A DNA stretch of 6,309 bases, taken from Gammaproteobacteria bacterium (GTDB lineage: Bacteria > Pseudomonadota > Gammaproteobacteria > Pseudomonadales > Azotimanducaceae). Each line of letters begins with the position of its first letter. The stretch's first letter is position 1. A program made the position numbers and the translations under genes. Positions 1 to 5,733 of this stretch are shown in pieces. The notes beneath the pieces are model-generated. The model was given only the letters and a program-made list of their open reading frames with translations. It searched no databases and was not told where the DNA came from. Where the stretch lies: positions 1 to 6,309 of the forward strand of contig PBQQ01000011.1 in the NCBI GenBank assembly GCA_002725095.1. The letters are read 5' to 3'.

Positions 1-215
1 AAGAATAACAACGCCAGTAGCAAACCGCTGACCGCGGCCATAGCAATGCCCTGACGCGGAGAATATAGGGTGCAGACCACGCCGCCCGCCATGCCACCAA
101 CCCATACCGGCAACAACGCCATCACTGAAGCCGGTTGTCCTAGGGCATTACTGATCAAAACCCAGACAAAACCGCCCACCATCATGGCAATCATCGTGCG
201 CAAAAATGACAACAT
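1..215 (-). CDS. Putative integral membrane protein, N-terminal part (cut by window edge)
   Basis: The reverse strand is open from an ATG at 215-213 to the window edge, giving 71 codons of strongly hydrophobic protein that begins MLSFLRTMIAMMVGG. Three likely membrane segments are visible, at about residues 4-24, 33-51 and 57-71. They are rich in Gly, Ala, Val, Leu and Met, and the short polar loops NALGQP and YSPRQG separate them. This composition argues for a real coding frame although the gene is incomplete. An in-frame TAG at 239-237 limits the start to the ATG at 215 or a GTG at 224; the GTG has a slightly better purine-rich stretch (AGGCGA) upstream. The gene is divergent from the deacetylase gene at 491. 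I do not recognise the family and infer no function beyond membrane location. Confidence 0.6.
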   Translation of the reverse strand, partial: MLSFLRTMIAMMVGGFVWVLISNALGQPASVMALLPVWVGGMAGGVVCTLYSPRQGIAMAAVSGLLLALLF

Positions 216-490
216 CGATAACACGTTCGCTTTCGCCTAAATTACAGGCCGCCATAATAACCGCAAACCTTCGACAACCGCTCTGGCTCAACTTCTCAGC
301 AGTTTTCGGCGTTTTCGCAGCATGAGCAGCTTGGACGTTTTGGCGCCAGCCAACCGCACTAGTTCGCAAAAATCACCCCCAAGGTTAACGTCAAACAGAC
401 GAGGTCGATCACGACCAGGAGCAAGTCACTCGGACCGAGCTTTGAGTATTACGCTTGGTTGTGCTTCGCGCTTGGGGCATATTCTGATTT
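216..490. other. Non-coding gap between divergent genes, with small inverted repeats
   Basis: No convincing gene is seen here on either strand. The stretch lies between the divergent membrane-protein and deacetylase genes and so should hold both promoters, but no clear -35/-10 pair stands out. Three short dyads are visible: TTGGC-4 nt-GCCAA at 340-353, GGTCG-4 nt-CGACC at 403-416, and CTCGG-1 nt-CCGAG at 429-439. They could be operator half-sites or short hairpins. Their arms are only 5 bp, so chance is a fair alternative. The hexamer GCTTGG also occurs twice, at about 453 and 470. Confidence 0.3.
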
Positions 491-1402
491 ATGTACATCT
501 ATACCCATTCAGAATTCGTCCGCCACGAAGTTGCCGAAGGCCACCCCGAACGACCAGAGCGATTGCGTCATCTGATGGATCACCTCGAACGCGAGGGCAT
601 CCTCAGTGACTGTCCGCCACGCGAACCCACGGATTTAAGCGATGCGCAAATTCTGGCGGCACATACACCCGAACATTTGCAATTTTTGCAGCGCAGCGCA
701 CCCACCGACGGCATCGTGCCACTCGACCCTGACACCTGGATGGGCGCGCGCAGCCTAAGCGCAGCAAGACTCGCAGCCAGTGCGGTATGCAGCGGCGTAG
801 ATGATGTTCTAAGCGGCGAAGAAACGCGGGTATTCTGTGCAGTAAGGCCGCCGGGGCATCACGCCGAGGCGGATTCGGCCATGGGTTTTTGCCTATTCAA
901 CAGTATCGCCATCGCCGCGCTGCACGCACTTAACCAAAGCACCATAACGCGTGTCGCCATACTCGATTTTGATGTTCATCACGGCAATGGCAGCGTCGAC
1001 ATTTGCAAAGACCACCCGGAAATTATGGTCTGCTCAAGCTTTCAGCATCCTTACTATCCAAATCGTATGAACGATATTGAACAGGCGAACATCGTCAATA
1101 CACCATTGCCTGCAGGCAGCGACGGCGACGACTTTCGTCGCGCCATAACTAACAGTTGGCTGCCCGCTCTTGAACGACATCGGCCTAACTTAATCTTAGT
1201 ATCCGCTGGGTTCGACGCGCATCAGTTGGACCCATTGGCCGCGCTGAATCTGCAAGAAGAAGACTTTAAGTGGATCACACGGGAAATTGTTGGCCTCGCT
1301 AATCAATACAGTGAGGGTCGAGTGGTCTCAACCCTAGAGGGTGGCTACGACCTCGACGCTTTGGCGCGCTCTGCGCACGCGCACATTACGGCGTTGATGT
1401 GA
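491..1402 (+). CDS. Histone deacetylase family (acetylpolyamine amidohydrolase-like) zinc hydrolase
   Basis: This 303-residue cytoplasmic enzyme of the arginase/deacetylase fold is predicted to hydrolyse an acetyl-amide bond, for example in acetylpolyamines or acetyl-lysine. The family's landmarks are present in order: HPERPERL at 18-25, RPPGHHA at 119-125 with the His123/His124 catalytic pair, GFCLFN at 132-137, DFDVHHGNG at 159-167 with zinc ligands Asp161 and His163, SAGFDAH at 238-244 with the third zinc ligand Asp242, and EGGYD at 283-287 with the transition-state Tyr286. All catalytic residues are intact and the length is normal. The motifs resemble the class II-like bacterial branch. 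Residue 138 is Ser where many relatives have a second Asn. The ATG start directly follows an in-frame TGA at 485-487, so it cannot lie further upstream. The SD is weak: GGGG at 474-477, 13 bases away. The stop overlaps the cytochrome start, implying co-transcription. The substrate cannot be told from sequence. Confidence 0.92.
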   Translation: MYIYTHSEFVRHEVAEGHPERPERLRHLMDHLEREGILSDCPPREPTDLSDAQILAAHTPEHLQFLQRSAPTDGIVPLDPDTWMGARSLSAARLAASAVCSGVDDVLSGEETRVFCAVRPPGHHAEADSAMGFCLFNSIAIAALHALNQSTITRVAILDFDVHHGNGSVDICKDHPEIMVCSSFQHPYYPNRMNDIEQANIVNTPLPAGSDGDDFRRAITNSWLPALERHRPNLILVSAGFDAHQLDPLAALNLQEEDFKWITREIVGLANQYSEGRVVSTLEGGYDLDALARSAHAHITALM

Positions 1403-1845
1403 TGCATTGGATAACTGCAGTGATCTGCATGACCATAAGTCTGTCGGCCGCTGCCCGCGATCAATCAGCAAGCGCTTTAGCCGCAGCTGACATCGACCCC
1501 AATGCGACACGATTGAACTACATGCTGAATTGCCAAGGTTGCCACGCCGCCAATGGTCGCGGCTTAAACGACATTCCCGCTATGGCAAATTTCGTCGGTA
1601 CATTTCTGAGTGTCGATGGCGGCCGCGCCTACCTAGTGCAGGTGCCCGGTTCAACCAACTCGCCGCTCAGCGACCAACAACTCGCCGACGTGTTGAACTG
1701 GATCTTACTGACCATGAGTGCAGAACAACTGCCCAAACCGTTTACTCCCTACAGTGCCAACGAGGTCGGTGGTTTTCGCGAACAACCCCTTACAGATGCC
1801 GCCGCAACACGCGCACGTTTGCTTGCGCAACTGACAAAACAGTAG
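1402..1845 (+). CDS. Small exported c-type cytochrome
   Basis: This 147-residue protein has a short signal peptide (hydrophobic about residues 3-18, likely cleaved after the SLSAA region). One haem-binding CQGCH follows at 44-48, giving covalent haem c attachment in the periplasm. His48 is the proximal ligand, and Met61 in the following IPAMANF segment is the likely sixth ligand, with Met105 as alternative. The block GGRAYLVQVPG (73-83) followed by SPLSDQQLADVLNW (87-100) is typical of small class I cytochromes serving as electron acceptors for periplasmic dehydrogenases; that role is inferred. The ATG at 1402 overlaps the deacetylase TGA by one base (TGATG). A GTG at 1399 is an alternative start adding one residue. 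No separate SD is obvious, so translation is probably coupled to the upstream gene. The last residues and stop codon overlap an antisense dehydrogenase relic. Confidence 0.85.
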   Translation: MHWITAVICMTISLSAAARDQSASALAAADIDPNATRLNYMLNCQGCHAANGRGLNDIPAMANFVGTFLSVDGGRAYLVQVPGSTNSPLSDQQLADVLNWILLTMSAEQLPKPFTPYSANEVGGFREQPLTDAAATRARLLAQLTKQ

Positions 1846-1933
1846 CGCCCGCCTATGCCAGCGACATGGCAATACCTTTGCCGACTCCGCGCCCGCCCCC
1901 CGTAACCAGTGCTACTCGTCCCGCTAAACTCAT
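1832..1933 (-). pseudogene. N-terminal relic of a short-chain dehydrogenase (SDR)
   Basis: On the reverse strand an ATG at 1933-1931 opens a frame reading MSLAGRVALVTGGGRGVGKG, then IAMSLA, then a TAG at 1855-1853. The same frame continues AGATVLS down to 1832. This is the classic first beta-alpha-beta unit of an SDR: a hydrophobic strand, the TGGGRGVG cofactor loop, a helix, then AGATV of strand 2. The stop sits where relatives usually carry a Glu or another residue before AGA. Everything after strand 2 (NNAG, Ser-Tyr-Lys site) is missing. An SD-like GAGG lies 6 bases before the ATG, and the start is 42 bases after the crotonase stop on the same strand. It therefore looks like the remains of the second gene of a crotonase-SDR operon, truncated by deletion into the convergent cytochrome gene. 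A 26-residue peptide might still be made but could not be an enzyme. Confidence 0.75.
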
Positions 1934-1975
1934 ACTGTGCCTCGCCGCTTAATCCAAAATGCCGTAATTCGCGGT

Positions 1976-2758
1976 TTATTCACCCTTAAAGGCAGCGTCT
2001 CGCTTTTGTAAGAACGCGCTTACGCCTTCGCGGAAGTCACTGCTGCGCCCAGCTTCATTCTGCAATTGCGCTTCAAGTTCGAGCTGCTGCTCGTACCCGT
2101 TACCCCAGCTTTGCCAGTACGCCTTTCGAATCAACGCGAGCGAGCGCGGACCATTGGCCAAGCGTTGAGCAATTTCCATTGACCCTACGGCTAAGGCGTC
2201 GGCATCCTCAAAGACCCGATTAACCAAGCCCCACTCCAGAGCGGTATCCGCCGGCAACCGCTCCGCCAGCAGCGACAGTTCCATGGCCCGCCCCCAGCCG
2301 ACCAAACGGGGCAAAAGATAGGTCGCACCGCCATCGGGAATCAGACCAATGCGTGCGAACGCTTGTAAAAAGTAAGCTTGCTGAGAGGCGCAGACGATAT
2401 CCCCCATCATGGCGAAGCTCATCCCCACCCCGGCGGCCGCGCCATTGACGGCAGTGACCATGGGCATTTCCAAACCCCTCAACTCAAACATTAAGGGGTG
2501 ATAGCTGTGACGCAAAGAACCGCCCGCTTCATTCGATCCCTTGTTGTCATCATCATCTTGTAAATTTGCGCCAGCGCAGAATGCGCGACCATTACCGGTC
2601 AACAACAGGCATCGAACATCGGTGCCACGCGCCTTTATTTCAGTCACCGCGGCCCCAAAGTCGCGCAACATTTGCCCGCCTACTGCATTCATTACCTCTG
2701 GGTGATCAAACTTTAGAACCGCGACCCGATCCACAAACTCTAGTTGCATACGTTGCAT
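1976..2758 (-). CDS. Enoyl-CoA hydratase/isomerase (crotonase superfamily, PaaG-like)
   Basis: This 260-residue crotonase-fold enzyme should act on an enoyl-CoA thioester in the cytoplasm during fatty-acid or aromatic-acid breakdown. Numbered from the chosen start, the two oxyanion-hole segments are GNGRAFCAGANL at 55-66 and NGAAAGVGM at 105-113. The segment FARIGLIPDGGATYLLPRL at 134-152 lacks the first catalytic Glu of true hydratases (PEI in crotonase) but has Asp142 in LIPDGG. This is the PaaG-type arrangement and favours double-bond isomerase activity. An acidic loop, DDDDN, follows the first motif. A TTG at 2776 would add six residues, but the ATG at 2758 has a strong SD (AGGGGG, 5 bases away) inside that extension, so I place the start there. 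The gene is divergent from the intact SDR at 2873 and is followed on its own strand by the SDR relic. The exact substrate is unknown. Confidence 0.9.
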   Translation of the reverse strand: MQRMQLEFVDRVAVLKFDHPEVMNAVGGQMLRDFGAAVTEIKARGTDVRCLLLTGNGRAFCAGANLQDDDDNKGSNEAGGSLRHSYHPLMFELRGLEMPMVTAVNGAAAGVGMSFAMMGDIVCASQQAYFLQAFARIGLIPDGGATYLLPRLVGWGRAMELSLLAERLPADTALEWGLVNRVFEDADALAVGSMEIAQRLANGPRSLALIRKAYWQSWGNGYEQQLELEAQLQNEAGRSSDFREGVSAFLQKRDAAFKGE

Positions 2759-2872
2759 AATTTCCCCCTTTATCAATAACCAAAGGTTAACTCAAAGTAT
2801 TCTGCGCAGCCATGCAATCCGCTAGCGGGGCTACTCTGTGTACCCTAAACTGAAAAAAACTAGGAGCGTTAC
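2759..2872. promoter_or_regulatory. Divergent promoter region between crotonase and SDR genes
   Basis: These 114 bases separate two divergently read catabolic genes and must carry both promoters. They contain TAACC-AAA-GGTTA (2777-2789), CTGCGCAG (2802-2809) and the perfect palindrome CCGCTAGCGG (2819-2828), any of which could be a regulator site shared by both genes. The SDR end has a clear SD, AGGAG at 2862-2866, and the crotonase end has AGGGGG. I could not pick a -35/-10 pair with confidence for either direction. Confidence 0.45.
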
Positions 2873-3748
2873 ATGCAGGACTTTAAAGGCAAAACTGCCG
2901 TCATTACCGGTGGTGCAAGTGGCATAGGTCTTGGGCTGGCAGAACATTGCGCAGAACTTGGTATGAATGTCGTGCTCGGCGACATTCAACAGGACACGTT
3001 GGATCAAGCCGTCGAAAAAGTTGAACAGCGGCAGGCCAGTGTAATCGGCGTTATTACCGACACGATGGTGAAAACTTCGGTAGCCAATTTGCTGCGTGAA
3101 GCCACCACCGCGTATGGCAATGTGCACTTGGTCTTCAACAATGCAGGCGTTGCAGCAGGCAATAGCGCGGGCAAAGCTGTCTGGGAGGCGCCCGATGAGG
3201 ATTGGCAATGGGTTATGGGAGTCAACTTTTACGGCGTGCTGTACGGCGTGCAAACATTCATTCCGCACATGCTGGAGCACGGCGAAGAAAGTTATGTGGT
3301 GAACACCGCTTCTTTGGCTGCGGTGCTACCCATGGGTGGCTCATACGGTGTCAGCAAGCACGGCGTGCTATCACTGACAGAAAGTATGCAGTCTGATCTG
3401 CAACAACGGGGCGCAAATATCCGTGCCGGCGTCCTATGCCCGGGCTTCGTAGACACGCAGATCTTTGCTGCCGAACGCAACCGCCCAGGTGCAGAGCAAA
3501 ACCATACGGATCCAGACGACCCACAGTACGAGGTGGTGAAGGCCATGTTGGCGAACGGGAAAAGTCCGGCCGAGATCGCTGAATACGTTTTCGACGCCAT
3601 GGCCGCTGAGCAGTTTTATATGCTGCCGCACCCGGCATGGGACAACTTTGTCAGCTCCCGCACCGAGCAAATTCTTGCTCGCCAAGGGGTCGCCACTATG
3701 GACATGATGACCATGCTCGAGCGTTCGGCAAAAGGCGAACAGTTTTGA
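2873..3748 (+). CDS. Short-chain dehydrogenase/reductase (SDR), NAD-type
   Basis: This complete 291-residue classical SDR oxidises or reduces a hydroxyl/keto group using a nicotinamide cofactor. The cofactor loop TGGASGIG is at 12-19. Asp37 at the end of strand 2 (LGDI) points to NAD(H) rather than NADP(H). NNAG is at 89-92, Asn118 is in the active-site helix, Ser147 is in NTAS, and the catalytic Tyr158 and Lys162 lie in YGVSK. PGFVDT at 190-195 closes the nicotinamide site. The loop between Ser147 and Tyr158 is two residues shorter than the usual 13-residue spacing. The protein is longer than the common 250 residues, with an extended substrate-binding and C-terminal part (about 198-291). AGGAG six bases before the ATG supports the start. 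Divergence from a crotonase suggests a substrate from acyl-CoA or lipid catabolism, but the substrate is not determinable here. Confidence 0.9.
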   Translation: MQDFKGKTAVITGGASGIGLGLAEHCAELGMNVVLGDIQQDTLDQAVEKVEQRQASVIGVITDTMVKTSVANLLREATTAYGNVHLVFNNAGVAAGNSAGKAVWEAPDEDWQWVMGVNFYGVLYGVQTFIPHMLEHGEESYVVNTASLAAVLPMGGSYGVSKHGVLSLTESMQSDLQQRGANIRAGVLCPGFVDTQIFAAERNRPGAEQNHTDPDDPQYEVVKAMLANGKSPAEIAEYVFDAMAAEQFYMLPHPAWDNFVSSRTEQILARQGVATMDMMTMLERSAKGEQF

Positions 3749-3750
3749 TC

Positions 3751-3782
3751 TTGACCCTAGAGTTAGATCTAAGCTGTAGGAT
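3751..3782 (+). promoter_or_regulatory. Candidate MerR-family-type promoter of the metal exporter gene
   Basis: A perfect first five bases of a -35 box (TTGACC, 3751-3756) are followed after 20 bases by TAGGAT (3777-3782), a 4/6 match to the -10 consensus. A 20-base spacer is too long for a normal promoter but is usual for those untwisted by MerR-family activators such as ZntR, CadR or PbrR. The left part, TTGACCCTAGAGT, resembles known CadR/PbrR-type half-sites. The right half is degenerate: a 22-bp dyad at 3754-3775 matches at 6 of 10 arm positions. The centre also has the perfect palindrome TTAGATCTAA (3763-3772). The position, 30 bases before a metal-efflux gene, fits. No MerR-type regulator is encoded in this window. 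Confidence 0.45.
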
Positions 3783-3812
3783 ACGCGGCAACCGAACTTA
3801 GCGACGGCGTTT

Positions 3813-4700
3813 ATGTCTGACGACTCACACGATCACCATCACCATCACGGCGACGCTGACGTGGTGATGCTGCGCCGTGCGTTTTTACTGACCACGGCTT
3901 TTCTTGTCGTCGAACTGATCGCGGGACTATGGACTAACGCCCTCGTATTGATCGCCGATGCAGGCCATATGCTGTTGGACTCGGTGGCACTTGGGCTGGC
4001 TTGGTGGGCTGCGCACATATCCGCACGTGGCCAAGACGAACGACTGTCTTATGGCTATCACCGCTTTCAGGTATTGGCGGCGTTTGTAAACGGCCTAACC
4101 CTGGCAGCACTCGTCGTGTGGATCGCGATAGAGGCCAGCTACCGATTGCTGGAACCCGAACCCATGATCCCGCTGCCTGCACTGGCGGTAGCGTGTTTGG
4201 GTTTCATCGTCAATTTAGTCGCTTTTCGCTGGCTGCATCAAGGCAGCGGCAGCACCAATCTACGCAGTGCAGCCCTCCATGTTCTGGGCGACTTATTAGG
4301 GTCGGCCGCGGCAATCATGGCTGCGCTGGCCGTGTACTTATTCGATTGGCTGTATGCCGATCCCGTACTGACGTTGCTTATCGTGGCAATACTCGGTCGC
4401 GGCGCGTATCGCGTATTGAAAGAGTCCACGCACATTCTCTTAGAGGGCGTACCTAAGGGGGTGGATCTAAATGAAATAAAGAGCGGCCTCACCCATCAAG
4501 TCAGTGGGGTAGTGCAAATTCACCATGTACACGCCTGGGGGCTAACCGCAGAGAAGCCTTTGCTCACGTTACACGCGCTCGTCCACGAAGGTACCGGTGT
4601 GCAGCGCGTCATCACAGAAATCAAACGCGTGTTACGCGACACCTACCAGATTGAACATTCCACCATTCAGGTCGAAGTAGGGCCGTGCCCCGACGATTGA
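3813..4700 (+). CDS. Cation diffusion facilitator (CDF) family metal exporter, CzcD/ZitB-like
   Basis: This 295-residue inner-membrane antiporter is predicted to expel Zn2+ (possibly Cd2+ or Co2+) in exchange for protons. The N-terminus carries a cytoplasmic histidine cluster, HDHHHHH at 6-12. Six membrane segments follow at about 22-40, 44-64, 87-107, 121-141, 153-174 and 183-199. The transport site is the canonical pair of HxxxD motifs: His52/Asp56 in segment 2 and His156/Asp160 in segment 5. This all His/Asp set is typical of the Zn-selective CzcD/ZitB/ZnT branch. GYHRFQVLAAFVNG at 81-94 is another family block. The C-terminal cytoplasmic domain (about 206-295) has HHVHAW at 237-242, His253, and His282 before TIQVE, resembling the regulatory metal-binding domain. 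The SD is weak. A MerR-like promoter precedes the gene. The stop abuts the stop of the convergent kinase with no spacer. Confidence 0.93.
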   Translation: MSDDSHDHHHHHGDADVVMLRRAFLLTTAFLVVELIAGLWTNALVLIADAGHMLLDSVALGLAWWAAHISARGQDERLSYGYHRFQVLAAFVNGLTLAALVVWIAIEASYRLLEPEPMIPLPALAVACLGFIVNLVAFRWLHQGSGSTNLRSAALHVLGDLLGSAAAIMAALAVYLFDWLYADPVLTLLIVAILGRGAYRVLKESTHILLEGVPKGVDLNEIKSGLTHQVSGVVQIHHVHAWGLTAEKPLLTLHALVHEGTGVQRVITEIKRVLRDTYQIEHSTIQVEVGPCPDD

Positions 4701-5696
4701 TTAAGCCAGCAAATCGAGCGCCCGCTCCACTAACGGTTGCATAGACAGCCCTGTGGTCTCCCAAGTGTCGTCCACCCGCTTGCCACGCCGATGCAGACTT
4801 AAGTTAAGCCCACTGATGATCGCGAACTTATAGGCCGCTAGGGCTCGGTACCAATTAATGTTCGGCAGATCACCGTCGTAAGCTTCCGCGTATAAGTCAA
4901 CCAGCGTATCGGGGGTTAAAAAGTGCGGGCGCGGCGCTGATCGGTCCCAAGCCATAGGATCACTAAAGGTACAGATCCAACCCAAATCGTTGAGAGTTGC
5001 GCCGATGCCCGTGAGTTCCCAATCAATGACAGCGCCAAGCTGGGCGTCCGGTGTGGCGAAAAGATTTGCCGTCTGAAAGTCTCCGTGAAATATACCGACA
5101 GGCGCATTTTGCGGAATGGTATCCAGTAACCGCTGACGCACTTCAGGCACCGCAGCGAGCCGCTGGGGTTCCGCGGCTTTTTCATAAAACCTATCCCAAC
5201 GCACGACATCGTCGGCAAAGGGTACCGGGTCACCCAAATAGCCGACCTGACCAATATCAACACGATGCACCTTCGCCAGCGCTGTCATTGCTTGGCGGCC
5301 AAACGCCAACAATTGCTCATCAGTTAAAGTAGAACCCCAGTCCTCCGGCCCAAGCCGCAAAACATCGCCCTGCAACCACGGCACCACAAAGTACGGGCAG
5401 CCAAACCATTCGAGATCGTCGCCAGACCAACGCACCGAACAGTGCGGTACGTCGGTTGCATCCAGCGCATTGAGCACCGCCACCTGACGCAGCACATCCG
5501 CAGTACCCACCCAATTTACATTCGGTGGCGGCAAGCGAATAAACCAGGCGTCCTCGCCTTGCTCGTGAGCGACTTTAAACCCATAGGCAAACCCGGCATG
5601 ACCGGGCATGGTGATGACTTGCGTAATGCTTACAGCGCCGCTGTAGCGGGCCTGACAAAACGGTAGCAGGCGTTGCTCTAATTCAGCCAGTTCCAT
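4701..5696 (-). CDS. Phosphotransferase family protein (APH/ACAD10-type kinase fold)
   Basis: This 331-residue soluble protein has the aminoglycoside phosphotransferase/choline kinase fold. The catalytic loop HGDFQTANLF at 204-213 holds the base Asp206 and metal-binding Asn211; IDWELTGIG at 224-232 supplies the second metal ligand, Asp225. The N-lobe has a glycine-containing nucleotide loop around MPGHAGFAYGF (30-40) and WFIRLPPP (51-58). There an Arg stands where protein kinases have Lys, as is common in the ACAD10-like branch. AGGGGGA just before the ATG supports the start. The gene follows an acyl-CoA synthetase on the same strand, separated by 28 bases that include a strong hairpin. Members of this branch often sit with acyl-CoA dehydrogenase and ligase genes, and human ACAD10/11 kinases phosphorylate 4-hydroxy acids for beta-oxidation. 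A similar role here is inference; antibiotic resistance is unlikely. Confidence 0.87.
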   Translation of the reverse strand: MELAELEQRLLPFCQARYSGAVSITQVITMPGHAGFAYGFKVAHEQGEDAWFIRLPPPNVNWVGTADVLRQVAVLNALDATDVPHCSVRWSGDDLEWFGCPYFVVPWLQGDVLRLGPEDWGSTLTDEQLLAFGRQAMTALAKVHRVDIGQVGYLGDPVPFADDVVRWDRFYEKAAEPQRLAAVPEVRQRLLDTIPQNAPVGIFHGDFQTANLFATPDAQLGAVIDWELTGIGATLNDLGWICTFSDPMAWDRSAPRPHFLTPDTLVDLYAEAYDGDLPNINWYRALAAYKFAIISGLNLSLHRRGKRVDDTWETTGLSMQPLVERALDLLA

Positions 5697-5703
5697 CGTT
5701 CCC

Positions 5704-5733
5704 CCTACTTAACCTTGCGCCCCGTTAAGTAGG
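5704..5733 (-). repeat. Perfect 10-bp inverted repeat between ligase and kinase genes
   Basis: CCTACTTAAC (5704-5713) and GTTAAGTAGG (5724-5733) are exact reverse complements separated by a 10-base loop. In the minus-strand mRNA the 5' arm contains the ligase stop codon UAA (5727-5725), and the 3' arm ends in the first bases of the kinase SD (AGGGGG). No U-run follows, so it is not a standard terminator. A ribosome finishing the ligase would open the hairpin and expose the kinase SD, which would couple their translation. This is inferred from position only; an mRNA-processing or stability role is equally possible. Confidence 0.7.

Noticed and set aside
148..369. Reverse-strand reading frame of 73 codons starting at TTG
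   Set aside because: It overlaps the start of the hydrophobic membrane-protein frame in another phase, has a non-ATG start, and shows no recognisable domain or plausible composition.
359..424. Very short hydrophobic reverse-strand peptide (LLLVVIDLVCLTLTLGVIFAN)
   Set aside because: It looks like a membrane segment and could be a small membrane peptide or a gene remnant, but it has only a TTG start, no clear SD and 21 codons. Not enough to call.
322..609. Plus-strand frame overlapping the deacetylase start
   Set aside because: Its 3' half is the deacetylase N-terminal coding sequence in the wrong phase, and the Arg/Ser/Pro-rich translation has no domain.
1530..1952. Plus-strand frame of 140 codons spanning the cytochrome end and the gap
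   Set aside because: It is an out-of-phase reading of the cytochrome gene followed by the antisense of the SDR relic. The Arg/Pro-rich translation has no signal or domain.
2759..2776. Crotonase N-terminal extension starting at TTG 2776
   Set aside because: The extension consists of the SD region of the ATG at 2758 (AGGGGG), and family members start near the MQLEF segment.
3763..3772. TTAGATCTAA palindrome as an SDR terminator
   Set aside because: It has no loop or following T-run and sits between -35- and -10-like boxes, so an operator role is more likely.
5704..5733. Inverted repeat as a rho-independent terminator of the ligase gene
   Set aside because: The stem is AT-containing with no U-run on the minus strand, and it overlaps the SD of the next co-directional gene.
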